NCBI GenBank assembly: GCA_034178815.1
Contig: JAXFQS010000157.1
Span: 1-43,661, forward strand
Reading direction: 5' to 3'
Source: JAXFQS01 sp034178815
GTDB lineage: Bacteria; Verrucomicrobiota; Kiritimatiellia; RFP12; DVOR01
Length of the DNA stretch: 43,661 nucleotides
How positions within the stretch are numbered: the first letter of the stretch is position 1; every line of letters starts with the position of its first letter. The notes below the pieces were generated by a model. The model had not been told where the DNA came from. It worked only from the letters and a program-made list of their open reading frames with translations, and did no database searches. This document shows, one piece after another, positions 16,940 through 26,080 of this stretch. The position numbers and the translations under genes were made by a program.

Positions 16940-16968
16940 TGGAAAACCAGGCGCAAGTTTGCTATTCT
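16940..16968 (+). promoter_or_regulatory. Extended -10 promoter before pgi
   Basis: TGGAAA (16940-16945) and TATTCT (16963-16968) are 17 bp apart, with TG one base before the -10 in the string GTTTGCTAT. The same GTTTGCTAT string forms the -10 region of the leuS and etfB promoters in this window. It would drive the ten-gene run that begins with pgi. Confidence 0.55.
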
Positions 16969-17046
16969 ATTCCCACATTGTTCGTTCCAAGGCGCCATTC
17001 GCTTATTGGGACTTTCAACCAATCGTTTCACTGCAACAGGATTGAC

Positions 17047-18633
17047 ATGGACTTCTCGACCCTCGAACCCCTTCTCCCCAAACAGAACCTGCGCGACCTC
17101 TTCGCAGCCGACCCCGACCGCGCCAAACGCTTTACCGTCAAAGCCGCCGGCTGGACGCTCGACTACTCCAAAAACCTCATTACGCCTGAATTGATGAGCG
17201 CCCTCGTCAAAATCGCCCAAGCCGCCGGCGTCAAAGAGTGGATCGAACGGATGTTCACCGGCGAAAAGATCAATGTCACCGAAAACCGCGCCGTCCTCCA
17301 TACCGCCCTGCGCAACCTCTCCGGCGAGCCCGTTTTCGTCGACGGCAAGGATGTCATGCCCCAAGTCCGTGAAGTCCTCCAGCGCATGGGCGACTTCTCC
17401 GACCGCGTGCGCGGCGGCCAGTGGCTCGGCTACACCGGAAAGCGCATCCGCTATGTCGTCAATATCGGCATCGGCGGCTCCGACCTCGGCCCCGTAATGG
17501 CGACTGAAGCACTCAAATTCTTCTCCAAGCGCACCATCAAAAACTTCTTCGTCTCCAATGTCGACTCCACCCACATTGCCGAGACCCTCCGCCAAATCAA
17601 GGCCGACCAGACCCTCTTCATCGTCGAGTCCAAGACCTTCACGACCCAAGAAACGATGACCAACGCGCGCACCGCCCGCGACTGGCTCGTCAAGCAACTC
17701 GGCTCCGAAGCAGCCGTCGCCAAACACTTCTGCGCGGTATCGACCAATGCCGAAGAAGTCGCCAAATTCGGTATCGATACTGCCAACATGTTCGGCTTCT
17801 GGGACTGGGTCGGCGGACGCTATTCCCTCCCCTCCGCAATCGGCCTCCCTCTGATGATTTCCATCGGGCGCAAGAACTTCGACAAGTTCCTCGCAGGCTA
17901 CCACGCCATGGATGTCCACTTCCGCACCAAGCCCCTCAAGAGCAATATGCCCGTGATTATGGCTCTGCTCGGCATCCTCTACAACAATGTCCACAAAGCC
18001 GAGTCTTACGCCGTCCTCCCCTACGACCAGTATCTCAGCCGATTCACCGCCTACCTCCAACAGATGGATATGGAATCCAACGGCAAATCGGTCACGCGGG
18101 ACGGCCAGCGCGTTGCCTGCTCGACCGGCCCCATCGTTTGGGGCGAACCCGGCACCAACGGTCAGCACGCATTCTACCAGCTCATCCACCAGGGCACCAA
18201 ACTCATCCCCGCAGACTTTATCGGCTTCTGCAAAACCCACAATCCACTAGGCGACCATCACGACAAGTTGATGGCAAACTTCTTTGCCCAGACCCAGGCG
18301 CTCGCTTTCGGCAAAACCGAGCAGGAAGTACGCGCCGAAGGCACCCCCGAAAACCTCGTTCCGCACAAGGTCTTCAAAGGCAATCGCCCAACCAACACCC
18401 TTCTGGCAGACGACCTCACCCCCAAGACCCTAGGCGCATTGATTGCCCTGTACGAGCACAAAGTCTTCGTCCAAGGCGTCATCTGGAACATCTTTTCCTT
18501 CGACCAGTGGGGTGTGCAACTTGGCAAAGTCCTTGCTGGAAAAATCCTCCCCCAGTTGGCCGACGCCACCCGTCCGCTCAATCACGACTCCTCCACCAAC
18601 GCCCTTATCGCCTACTACCGGGCTCACAAATAG
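17047..18633 (+). CDS. pgi: Glucose-6-phosphate isomerase
   Basis: This 528-aa enzyme interconverts glucose 6-phosphate and fructose 6-phosphate. Family signatures are clear: GIGGSDLGPVM near residue 143, the GGRYSLPSAIGLP segment, YNNVHKAESYAVLPYDQYLSRF, HQGTKLIPADF with the catalytic His region, and FSFDQWGVQLGK near the C-terminus. The length matches the long (E. coli-type) form. ATG 17047 is used because the conserved N-terminus starts there, about 70 nt after the promoter. The stop is two bases from the thiC start, so the two are co-transcribed. A 454-codon open frame on the opposite strand is a codon-bias shadow. Confidence 0.97.
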   Translation: MDFSTLEPLLPKQNLRDLFAADPDRAKRFTVKAAGWTLDYSKNLITPELMSALVKIAQAAGVKEWIERMFTGEKINVTENRAVLHTALRNLSGEPVFVDGKDVMPQVREVLQRMGDFSDRVRGGQWLGYTGKRIRYVVNIGIGGSDLGPVMATEALKFFSKRTIKNFFVSNVDSTHIAETLRQIKADQTLFIVESKTFTTQETMTNARTARDWLVKQLGSEAAVAKHFCAVSTNAEEVAKFGIDTANMFGFWDWVGGRYSLPSAIGLPLMISIGRKNFDKFLAGYHAMDVHFRTKPLKSNMPVIMALLGILYNNVHKAESYAVLPYDQYLSRFTAYLQQMDMESNGKSVTRDGQRVACSTGPIVWGEPGTNGQHAFYQLIHQGTKLIPADFIGFCKTHNPLGDHHDKLMANFFAQTQALAFGKTEQEVRAEGTPENLVPHKVFKGNRPTNTLLADDLTPKTLGALIALYEHKVFVQGVIWNIFSFDQWGVQLGKVLAGKILPQLADATRPLNHDSSTNALIAYYRAHK

Positions 18634-18635
18634 AC

Positions 18636-19922
18636 ATGACCCAACTCCAATCAGCACAAGCGGGGATTCTCACGCCGGCGATGGCTACTGTCGCCCAAGC
18701 CGAAGGGGTCGACCCCGATTTGGTCTTAAAGGAAATCGCCGCCGGTCGGGCTGTCATTCCCTTGAACCCCAACCACCGCAATGCAAAGCCGGTCGGGGTC
18801 GGTCGTATCTTCACCACCAAGATCAACGCCAACCTTGGCCGCTCGCCGGATCGTTCGGGCAAAGGCGACGAATTGGAGAAACTCCAAGTTGCCCTCAATG
18901 CCGGAGCAGATTTCGTCATGGATCTTTCGGTCGGAGCGGAGGTCGCGGAAATCAGGCAGGGCATGCTGGACAATAGCCCGGCTCCGCTTGGCACCGTTCC
19001 CGTCTACGAGACGCTGTCCCGAATTGCCGGCGATATTCCCGTACTCAACCCCGACTTACTCCTGCAGGTCATTGAGGAGCAAGCACGACAAGGTGTCGAC
19101 TTCATGACCCTTCACGCAGGGCTGTTGCGCGAGCACATTCCCTTGGCGGTCAAACGCAAGTTGGGCATCGTCTCGCGGGGCGGCGCTATTATGGCTGAGT
19201 GGATGCAGAAGACCGGATTGCAAAATCCACTCTACACTCGTTGGGACGAAGTGCTGGACATCCTTGCTCGCTACGATGTCACTGTCTCGCTTGGTGATGG
19301 GTTGCGTCCCGGGTGTCTCGCAGACGCTTCCGACGCCGCCCAATTCGCTGAACTCGATGTGCTTGGCGACCTCTGCCGAAAAGCCAAAGCCAAGGGCGTC
19401 CAGGTAATGATTGAAGGTCCCGGGCATATACCCTTCAATGAAATCCAGATGAATATGGAGCGCCAGCAGAAAGTATGCGATGGAGCTCCCTTCTATGTGC
19501 TTGGGCCCGTCGTTATTGATTGTGCCCCAGGCTATGACCATATTGTCTCCGCAATCGGAGCGACCGCAGCAGCGACCTACGGGGCATCCCTGCTTTGCTA
19601 TGTCACTCCTGGCGAGCACCTGGGGCTGCCAGACGCACGAGAGGTGCACGAAGGATGTATCGCTTACAAAATTGCCGCTCACGCAGGGGATGTCGCCCGA
19701 AAGCTTCCCGGGGCCCGGCTCCGTGACGATCGTATCTCCGATGCAAGGGCTCGGTTTGATTGGGAGGCTCAGTTCCAAGAGGCCCTAGACCCTTGCGGGG
19801 CTCGTGTTCGCTGGCAGAGAACCCATACGACCGAGACAACCGACGACCACTGCACTATGTGCGGCAAGGTATTCTGCGCCGTTCGGACATCCCTCCGCAT
19901 CAAGCAAAGCCATCGCGACTAG
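18636..19922 (+). CDS. thiC: Phosphomethylpyrimidine synthase ThiC (short form)
   Basis: This 428-aa radical-SAM enzyme converts aminoimidazole ribotide to hydroxymethylpyrimidine phosphate for thiamine. It lacks the extra N-terminal domain of the roughly 630-aa proteobacterial form and matches the short form of Clostridia and other anaerobes. Visible motifs include NPNHRNAKPVGVG, DFMTLHAG, EGPGHIPFNEI and the C-terminal unusual cluster motif CTMCGKVFC (CxxCxxxxC). The gene starts two bases after pgi, so there is no space for the TPP riboswitch that normally precedes thiC. Expression must follow the pgi promoter or a signal inside pgi. Confidence 0.97.
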   Translation: MTQLQSAQAGILTPAMATVAQAEGVDPDLVLKEIAAGRAVIPLNPNHRNAKPVGVGRIFTTKINANLGRSPDRSGKGDELEKLQVALNAGADFVMDLSVGAEVAEIRQGMLDNSPAPLGTVPVYETLSRIAGDIPVLNPDLLLQVIEEQARQGVDFMTLHAGLLREHIPLAVKRKLGIVSRGGAIMAEWMQKTGLQNPLYTRWDEVLDILARYDVTVSLGDGLRPGCLADASDAAQFAELDVLGDLCRKAKAKGVQVMIEGPGHIPFNEIQMNMERQQKVCDGAPFYVLGPVVIDCAPGYDHIVSAIGATAAATYGASLLCYVTPGEHLGLPDAREVHEGCIAYKIAAHAGDVARKLPGARLRDDRISDARARFDWEAQFQEALDPCGARVRWQRTHTTETTDDHCTMCGKVFCAVRTSLRIKQSHRD

Positions 19923-19924
19923 AC

Positions 19925-20707
19925 ATGAGTTCTCCCCTTCCCGAGTTGTTTGGCGGCACGCCTCCCCCGCTCTTTCTCCAGCAGGACTATACGATTCGCT
20001 CCTACGAGTGCGGAGGCGATTTCACGCTTTCGCCTCTGTCATTGTTGAACTATCTGCAGGAGATTGCAGGCGTGCACGCCAACCAAATCGGCGTGGGAAT
20101 CGGCGGACTTCAAGAGAAGGGATTGACCTGGGTCTTGGTGCGCATGCACCTCGCCCTCCTGGCTCCGCTTCCTCGATGGGGCTCATCGCTTCTTGTGACG
20201 ACTTGGCCTAGCGGAGCACGCGGTGCCTTGGCGGCGACAAGAGACTTCCATGTCGCGGCGTCTGACGGGAAAACCCTTGCGGAGGCAAACAGCGAATGGT
20301 TGATTCTCAACCGTGAGACACTTCGCCCTGTTCGACTTCCTCCGGATATCTTGTCCTTGGCGCCACACGACACGCCACGCGTTCACCTCCCCCCAAAGCC
20401 GGCTATTCAGGTGAATGGTGCGCCCATTGGACAAGCAATCTTTCCCGTCCGCCATACCGATCTCGACCAAAATAATCATGTCAACAATGTCCACTACAGC
20501 GAGTGGGCGTTCGAGTCGCTCCCAACCGAATGGCGGGGGCGTATCCTAAATGGGCTACAGGTCTCCTTCAAAGATTCAGCGCATTGGGGCGATGTTATCT
20601 CTTCAGAGACTTCCATTGTCGGAACAGGCACGCTTTTGCACCGAGTTGCCGATGCAAAAAATCCCAATCGACTGTTTGCCGAAGTCGTTTCCATCTGGTC
20701 GGAATAG
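19925..20707 (+). CDS. Acyl-ACP thioesterase (FatA/FatB-like)
   Basis: This 260-aa protein has two hotdog domains of the acyl-ACP thioesterase family. The N-terminal half has YTIRSYECGGDFTLSPLSLLNYLQEIA and GLTWVLVRMHL; the C-terminal half has the conserved HTDLDQNNHVNNVHYSEW segment with the catalytic Asn and His. It would release free fatty acids from acyl carrier protein and so set chain length. The start is ATG 19925, two bases after the thiC stop; longer frames run back into thiC. Chain-length preference cannot be read from sequence. Confidence 0.9.
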   Translation: MSSPLPELFGGTPPPLFLQQDYTIRSYECGGDFTLSPLSLLNYLQEIAGVHANQIGVGIGGLQEKGLTWVLVRMHLALLAPLPRWGSSLLVTTWPSGARGALAATRDFHVAASDGKTLAEANSEWLILNRETLRPVRLPPDILSLAPHDTPRVHLPPKPAIQVNGAPIGQAIFPVRHTDLDQNNHVNNVHYSEWAFESLPTEWRGRILNGLQVSFKDSAHWGDVISSETSIVGTGTLLHRVADAKNPNRLFAEVVSIWSE

Positions 20708-20709
20708 CC

Positions 20710-21489
20710 ATGAGTTTGCGTGCAACCTTTCTCGGCACGGGCACATCTGTTGGGGTGCCGATGATTGGCTGCTCTTGCCCTGTCTGCCGTAGCAAGGACG
20801 CCCGCAATGTCCGGAGCCGAAGCGGCTTTTATGTCCAGACCGATTCGCACGCCTACCTTATCGACACTTCTGCCGACCTGCGCCTGCAGGCCATTGCCAA
20901 CGGCATCACTCGTGTCGAGGCATTGCTCTATACCCACTCCCACGCAGATCACATTCTCGGGCTCGACGATGTCCGGCGGTTCAACACGCTCCTAGGCAAT
21001 CAGGTTATCCCCCTTTACGCGTGTCCAGAGACTTTGGCGGAGATACAGCGAACCTTCAACTATATCGGAAAGGTGCCCAAGGACGGCCTCTTCCGCGCGC
21101 TTATCGATTTCCGGGCCATAGCCGAAGAACCGTTCGACCTGCTTGGCACCCTCGTGACTCCCATACGCGTCCGCCACAACGGTGTCACACACGGTTATCG
21201 GATTGACTGGTGCGGACGATCGTTGGCATACATTCCCGACTGCAAGGAGATTCCGACGGAGGAACTGGAAAAACTTAGCGGCCTTGATGTGCTAGTCATC
21301 GACGCACTGCGCTACCGGGTTCACAAGACTCATTTCAGCGTATGGGAAGCCTTGACTGCCATCCGACGGCTCCAACCCAAAAGGGCCTTTCTGACGCACC
21401 TCTGCCACGACATCGACCATAGCCTGCTCCAGTCCGTACTGCCACCAACCGTTTCGCCGGCTTATGATTCGCTGACCATTGAACTCTAA
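20710..21489 (+). CDS. MBL-fold metal-dependent hydrolase, PhnP-like
   Basis: This 259-aa beta-lactamase-fold enzyme has the HxHxDH motif as THSHADH (H76, H78, D80, H81) and an N-terminal CSCPVC (C21, C23, C26), a structural zinc site characteristic of PhnP, a cyclic phosphodiesterase. DxRH-type late ligands are seen in the final HLCHDIDH region. No C-P lyase genes are nearby, so a general phosphodiesterase role is more likely than phosphonate use. The start is ATG 20710, two bases after the thioesterase stop. Confidence 0.88.
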   Translation: MSLRATFLGTGTSVGVPMIGCSCPVCRSKDARNVRSRSGFYVQTDSHAYLIDTSADLRLQAIANGITRVEALLYTHSHADHILGLDDVRRFNTLLGNQVIPLYACPETLAEIQRTFNYIGKVPKDGLFRALIDFRAIAEEPFDLLGTLVTPIRVRHNGVTHGYRIDWCGRSLAYIPDCKEIPTEELEKLSGLDVLVIDALRYRVHKTHFSVWEALTAIRRLQPKRAFLTHLCHDIDHSLLQSVLPPTVSPAYDSLTIEL

Positions 21490-21501
21490 AGGAGCCGAAC
21501 C

Positions 21502-22398
21502 ATGCGCTTCCTGAAATTCTGCCTGTCTGTTCTGCTCGTTTTCGTCTGCCAGATACTAGCCGGCGAGACAGTCCATCCACTCTCACTGGCCATCGATCTG
21601 CCGCAGGTGGACTACATTCTAGGCGAGCCGATTCCCGTAGAGGTGACTATTCTCAACCAATCCACGGAGCGTGCCGTTTTCGGCGTTTCTGGCAGTTCAG
21701 ACAACCTAGTTCTCGAACTCCGTCACGCGCAAAACAAGCGTCAACTTGCCCCGGTTGGCACCGCTCGGCTCTTCACCAAACCAACCACCATCATGCCGGG
21801 GCAGACCTATGCGACCAGCGTCAATCTGCTCGACTTTGCCCAGATTGAGGGCGGCGCGAAATACATTCTCTCGGCAGTTCTGATTTCCGGTTCAGTCCAG
21901 TACACGACCAAGCCACTGGCCGTTAGCGTCGTCCCGGGGATTCCCCTAAAAACCGGCACCCAGCTTTTCGCCACCGCAGCCGGTCTGCAGCGGGTTTTCA
22001 CCCTTGTCTACTGGCCCCGAAACCGTATGGAGGAACTCTTTCTTCGTATCGAAGACCCCAAGCGGAACAAGCGGTGGGCAACCATTCCGCTCGGCACAGT
22101 CCTGCGCCACGCCCCGCCCAAAATCGACATCTCCCCCGAGGGAGAAGTCTCCGTCCTCCACCGCTCTACCCAGTACCATTACAACCGAACTCTGCTCTGG
22201 TCGCTACCCAATGAGATACTAATCCGCTCCCGCGACCGCATTCGCGACCCAGACAACGCGATGGCCGCCCGCATCTCCAATCTCGAACCAGACATTCGGG
22301 CCATCGCCGAGAAGAATCTTCCCGAAGACGAACGCCGCAAACTCCCCGAAAACCGCGCAACAAAGAAGTATCTTCCTCCGAGGCACCAAGAGCAATGA
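21502..22398 (+). CDS. Secreted protein with Ig-like beta domain, unknown function
   Basis: This 298-aa protein starts with a clear signal peptide (FLKFCLSVLLVFVCQILA, cleavage near residue 21). Residues 30-150 show alternating hydrophobic strands with the pattern YILGEPIPVEVTILNQS, reminiscent of bacterial Ig-like or BsuPI-type sandwich domains. The C-terminal third is Arg- and Pro-rich without a recognised fold. AAAGGAG lies before ATG. The gene overlaps pncC by 4 nt (ATGA). I do not recognise a family and assign no function. Confidence 0.75.
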   Translation: MRFLKFCLSVLLVFVCQILAGETVHPLSLAIDLPQVDYILGEPIPVEVTILNQSTERAVFGVSGSSDNLVLELRHAQNKRQLAPVGTARLFTKPTTIMPGQTYATSVNLLDFAQIEGGAKYILSAVLISGSVQYTTKPLAVSVVPGIPLKTGTQLFATAAGLQRVFTLVYWPRNRMEELFLRIEDPKRNKRWATIPLGTVLRHAPPKIDISPEGEVSVLHRSTQYHYNRTLLWSLPNEILIRSRDRIRDPDNAMAARISNLEPDIRAIAEKNLPEDERRKLPENRATKKYLPPRHQEQ

Positions 22399-22907
22399 AC
22401 TGCCAGCAACCTCTTTTGCAGTTGGGTTGGTCTGACGACGATCTGCCCCAAGCCGTAGCCGAAGCCTGCCTCTCGGCCGGGCAGACCCTCGCGACAGCCG
22501 AATCCTGTACCGGCGGGCTAATTGCGGCAGGACTAGTCTCCGTTCCCGGCATCTCGTCGATTTTCCCCGGCGGCATCGTCTCCTACGCCAACGAAATCAA
22601 ACGCGATGTGCTGGGCGTCGACGCCGAGGTGCTCGAAACCTTCGGCGCAGTCAGCAAAGAGACCGCTCTTGAGATGGTCACGGCGGCCCGGAAACGCTTT
22701 AGGACGACAGCCGCCATCGCCACCACCGGCATCGCCGGCCCCGACGGTGGAACCCCCGAAAAGCCCGTCGGACTTGTCTACATCGCGACGGCAGCCGAAG
22801 GCCGCCGCACACGCATTACCCGCCACCACTTCTCCGGCGACCGCGCCGCCGTCAGGCGCCAGGCGACCGCCGAAGCCCTCTGGCAGTTTTTGCGGCTTTT
22901 ATACTAA
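22395..22907 (+). CDS. pncC: CinA C-terminal-domain protein, nicotinamide-nucleotide amidase type
   Basis: This 170-aa protein corresponds to the CinA C-terminal domain on its own, as in E. coli PncC, which converts nicotinamide mononucleotide to nicotinate mononucleotide for NAD recycling. The catalytic-region motifs are ATAESCTGGLIAA (S37), GISSIFPGGIVSYANEIKRDVLGV, and TTGIAGPDGGTPEKPVGLVYIA. The N-terminal MoCF-like domain of full CinA is absent. It overlaps the upstream gene by 4 nt and is followed 9 nt later by the membrane-protein gene. Confidence 0.93.
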   Translation: MNCQQPLLQLGWSDDDLPQAVAEACLSAGQTLATAESCTGGLIAAGLVSVPGISSIFPGGIVSYANEIKRDVLGVDAEVLETFGAVSKETALEMVTAARKRFRTTAAIATTGIAGPDGGTPEKPVGLVYIATAAEGRRTRITRHHFSGDRAAVRRQATAEALWQFLRLLY

Positions 22908-22916
22908 GGTTAGGGA

Positions 22917-24242
22917 ATGGAACCTGCCTACTCGCTTCCCCGCGTCATACGCTTCTTCGTCCCGCTGGCGTTGCAAGCTATGTCGCAATGTCTTACCTAC
23001 CCGTTGATCGCGGCCATCGTCTCCGCCGATGGCGCGACCGGATTTATGCAACTGGCGGCCCTTGCCCAAGGACACAATACCATGTTCCTGCTGGGCGCGC
23101 TCGGATTCGGACTGGTCACCACCGGAATGATTTTCGCCCGCGATCGGGTTGGGGCGCAACAATTCCGTCGGGTCAACTTCACCCTCGCGGCAATCGTCGT
23201 GGCGCTCCATGTGCTCGTTTCACTCCCGCCGATCGCCCGACTCGTCTTCCAACAGTTGATGGGCCTGACGCCCGACATGGCCGAAATCACCCGCAAGACC
23301 CTGCTCATCTCCGCCATCCCCCAATTCTTCTTCTTTTGCCGCAATGTTCCCCTCGTCCAACTCCTCAACGCCCGCAAGAGCGCCGAAGCCAACTTCGCCA
23401 CGCTGACCCGCCTAGCCCTCACCCTCTCGCTCATCCCCCTTTGCATCCGCTTGCACCTGACCGGCTGGCTTTGGGGCAACATCGCCTTCGCCATCCCTGT
23501 CGGCATCGAATGGGCTCTGACCCAATGGCTCGCGCGCGAACCGACCCGCTCACTCCCCCAAGGCACAGGCACTTCCGGCACCGCCCTTGAGCAACTTCTC
23601 TTTACCCTCCCCGTCTCACTCGGAGGAGTCTTCATCACCGGTTCCGCCCTCATCGTCAGCTCATTCATCGCCCGCACACCAGACATGAAAGTCATGCTCG
23701 CCGTGCACACCGTAGCCGTTGGCATACTCAGCCCGGTCTGCATGGCGGCAATCCGATTCCAGGCCGTGACCATAGCCTTCCCCCCTCGCGACGAAAAGGA
23801 CTTCCGCCTGATGCGCTGCGCCCTCCTGATTGGGGGGATTCTCTCCCTCATTCCCCTCGCCTTCGCGACATTCACGCCCCTCTCCCGCTGGTACTTCCTG
23901 ACCGTGCAGAACCTTCCCCCAACCGCCGCGCCAATGGCCAAATGGGCCGTTCTGCTGGTCTGTCTGCTGCCCCCTGTCCAGGCTCTTCGAGGCCACGCCG
24001 AAGGATTGGCCGCGCTCCAAAAACGCCCAGCCGTCATCCTCTGCGGACAAAGCGTCTACCTCGCCGCATTGGCCACCACCTGCCACATTGAACTGAACCT
24101 CGGAGTCCGCGGATGCGTACTCGGCGTCATCGCCATCTTCTTCGGACAACTGATGGCCTTTGCCACCATCCGCATCTCCCTTTGGACAACCGCTCAAGAG
24201 CAACGCCAAGCCCCTCATGAACCGAATCATCTACACTGCTGA
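22917..24242 (+). CDS. Multi-helix membrane protein, MOP-superfamily-like
   Basis: This 441-aa protein has about 12 predicted membrane segments starting at residue 8 (FFVPLALQAMSQCLTYPLIAAIVSA). The spacing and the two-half arrangement resemble the MOP exporter superfamily (MATE, Wzx, MurJ), and the RNVPLVQLLNARKSAEA loop resembles the inter-helix segments of that group. No family-defining motif is clear, so the substrate is unknown. It overlaps rsmE by 26 nt, which implies coupled translation. Its position in a run of metabolic genes does not reveal a role. Confidence 0.7.
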   Translation: MEPAYSLPRVIRFFVPLALQAMSQCLTYPLIAAIVSADGATGFMQLAALAQGHNTMFLLGALGFGLVTTGMIFARDRVGAQQFRRVNFTLAAIVVALHVLVSLPPIARLVFQQLMGLTPDMAEITRKTLLISAIPQFFFFCRNVPLVQLLNARKSAEANFATLTRLALTLSLIPLCIRLHLTGWLWGNIAFAIPVGIEWALTQWLAREPTRSLPQGTGTSGTALEQLLFTLPVSLGGVFITGSALIVSSFIARTPDMKVMLAVHTVAVGILSPVCMAAIRFQAVTIAFPPRDEKDFRLMRCALLIGGILSLIPLAFATFTPLSRWYFLTVQNLPPTAAPMAKWAVLLVCLLPPVQALRGHAEGLAALQKRPAVILCGQSVYLAALATTCHIELNLGVRGCVLGVIAIFFGQLMAFATIRISLWTTAQEQRQAPHEPNHLHC

Positions 24243-24951
24243 CGAATGCCTTGACAGCGGCATCCGCCTGACCGGGCAACGCGCTGAGCACATTCGCACC
24301 ATCCTTCACGCCACACCGGGCAAACCACTGAAAGTCGGGCTCCTCAATGGCGCTATCGGAATCGCCACCGTCCGTTCAATCGAATCCAACGGTACCGTTT
24401 GGCTCGAAAAACCAAACGATTCCGCCCCATCGCTACGCCCCTGGTTTGACTTAATCCTAGCCCTTCCGAGACCAAGAGCAGTCAAGCGCCTGTTGCCGCA
24501 GTTGGCCACGATGGGAGTACGAAAACTCCACCTTGTTAGGGCGGCGAAAGTCCCCAAAAGTTACTTCGACTCCCCATGCCTCAAGCCTGATTCCATACAA
24601 ACCCTGTTTATCGAGGGCCTAATGCAGGCCGGCACGACCATCCTTCCCGAATGTACCATTTCATTGGCACCATTCACGCCGGAAGATTACCCGTCGGACG
24701 GGCTCCGCCTGCTTTGTCACCCAGGGCATCCCAAACCACTTCCGCCTCCCCGAGAAGAGCATCTACCCCTTCTAGCGATTGGTCCGGACGGCGGTTGGAC
24801 CAATGAAGAAATCGACCGTTTCCATACTGCCGGCTTCATCGACTTCTCGCTAGGGAGCCGCCCCTTGAGAACCGATACGGCTTGCATCGCCCTTACGGCG
24901 GTCCTGCAGGATCGCCTACTTCAAGGAGTTCCCCGTGAAAATCATCTGTGA
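24217..24951 (+). CDS. rsmE: 16S rRNA m3U1498 methyltransferase
   Basis: This 244-aa SPOUT methyltransferase would modify U1498 of 16S rRNA. It has the N-terminal PUA-like domain (HIRTILHATPGKPLKVGLLNG) and the C-terminal trefoil-knot motifs AIGPDGGWTNEEID and LGSRPLRTDTACIAL, which form the SAM pocket. The GPEGG of most relatives is GPDGG here. The start ATG lies inside the end of the upstream gene, and the 3' end overlaps pdxB by 17 nt. Confidence 0.93.
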   Translation: MNRIIYTADECLDSGIRLTGQRAEHIRTILHATPGKPLKVGLLNGAIGIATVRSIESNGTVWLEKPNDSAPSLRPWFDLILALPRPRAVKRLLPQLATMGVRKLHLVRAAKVPKSYFDSPCLKPDSIQTLFIEGLMQAGTTILPECTISLAPFTPEDYPSDGLRLLCHPGHPKPLPPPREEHLPLLAIGPDGGWTNEEIDRFHTAGFIDFSLGSRPLRTDTACIALTAVLQDRLLQGVPRENHL

Positions 24952-26077
24952 CCGCAATCTCCCCTACGCAAAAGAGGCCTTTTCCACTCTTGGAGATGTC
25001 TCCATTATGGACGGTCGATTGATCCAGCCCAAGGATTTGACCGACACCGAATTGTTGATTATCCGCTCCACCTGCAAAGTCAACCGCACATTGCTAGAGC
25101 AATCCGCCGTGCGCTTTATCGGGTGCGGCATCATCGGAACCGATCATCTCGATATTCCCTACCTCAAGGAGCGTGGGACGCCTTGGGTTTCCGCCCCGGG
25201 ATGCAATGCCGAAAGTGTGGCGACTTATGTCACGGCGGCGCTACTGCTTCTGGGACGGCCATTGGAAGGTTTGACGCTGGGGGTTGTCGGAGCCGGGAAT
25301 GTCGGGAGCCGCGTCGCAAGGAAAGGTCGTGCGTTGGGATTGCGGGTGCTGGAGAACGACCCCCCGAGGCAAAACAACTCTTCTGACGAGGAAGCTCAAA
25401 GTTTTGTCGGCTACGACACCATCCTAGCTGAATCTGACATCATTACCTACCATGTGCCGATGGTCAGGGATGGCGCATGGCCCACTTGGCACCTGCTTGA
25501 CGGGGCCGCGATTGCCCGTATGAAGCCTGGCGTGGTGCTGTTCAACGCGGCCCGCGGAGCCGTTGCGGATACGGATGCACTCATCAATGCTCGGCGTAGC
25601 GGAAAGGTGTCGGCACTGGTGGTGGATTGTTGGGAGGGGGAGCCTTTGGTGCGTACGGATCTGTTGCCACATACCTTGCTTGCCACGCCGCACATTGCCG
25701 GCCATTCGTTTGAAGGGAAGGTCAACGGAACCCGCCAAGTCTACCAGGCTGCCTGCCAATTCCTAGGCGTCAAGGCAAGTTATGATTTCCATCTTCCGCC
25801 GCCGCCGGTGCCTGAGATTGCGCTTAATGCCAAGGGCCGGCCGGATGAAGCGGTGCTGAGGGATTTGGTCCACGCGGTCTATCCGATTCTCGCGGATGAT
25901 GCCCGTTTCCGCGCCGGATGCGTAGGCGATGCGGCGTCCAGAAGACGGGCATTCGACTTTATGAGGGGACATTACCCCGAGTCTCGTCGGCAGTTTGAAA
26001 CGACGCGCGTGATGCTTTCGAATGCATCGGACTCATTGTGCCGGAAGGTTGCCGGACTTGGCTTCGAGTTGGTCTAA
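24935..26077 (+). CDS. pdxB: Erythronate-4-phosphate dehydrogenase
   Basis: This 380-aa D-2-hydroxyacid dehydrogenase catalyses the second step of DXP-dependent pyridoxal phosphate synthesis. Length and ends match E. coli PdxB. Motifs include the nicotinamide-binding GAGNVGSR at 119-126, GCIIGTDHLD-like GCGIIGTDHLD at 63-73, APGCNAESVATYV at 87-99, and the C-terminal PdxB dimerisation domain (ending SLCRKVAGLGFELV). Translation begins with GTG, and the gene overlaps rsmE by 17 nt. PdxA and PdxJ are not in the window. Confidence 0.92.
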   Translation: MKIICDRNLPYAKEAFSTLGDVSIMDGRLIQPKDLTDTELLIIRSTCKVNRTLLEQSAVRFIGCGIIGTDHLDIPYLKERGTPWVSAPGCNAESVATYVTAALLLLGRPLEGLTLGVVGAGNVGSRVARKGRALGLRVLENDPPRQNNSSDEEAQSFVGYDTILAESDIITYHVPMVRDGAWPTWHLLDGAAIARMKPGVVLFNAARGAVADTDALINARRSGKVSALVVDCWEGEPLVRTDLLPHTLLATPHIAGHSFEGKVNGTRQVYQAACQFLGVKASYDFHLPPPPVPEIALNAKGRPDEAVLRDLVHAVYPILADDARFRAGCVGDAASRRRAFDFMRGHYPESRRQFETTRVMLSNASDSLCRKVAGLGFELV

Positions 26078-26080
26078 TCT

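Noticed and set aside
16876..18240. 454-codon open frame on the minus strand opposite pgi
   Set aside because: Its sequence is a G/D/E/V-rich shadow of C-ended codons in pgi, with no motif; pgi is certain.
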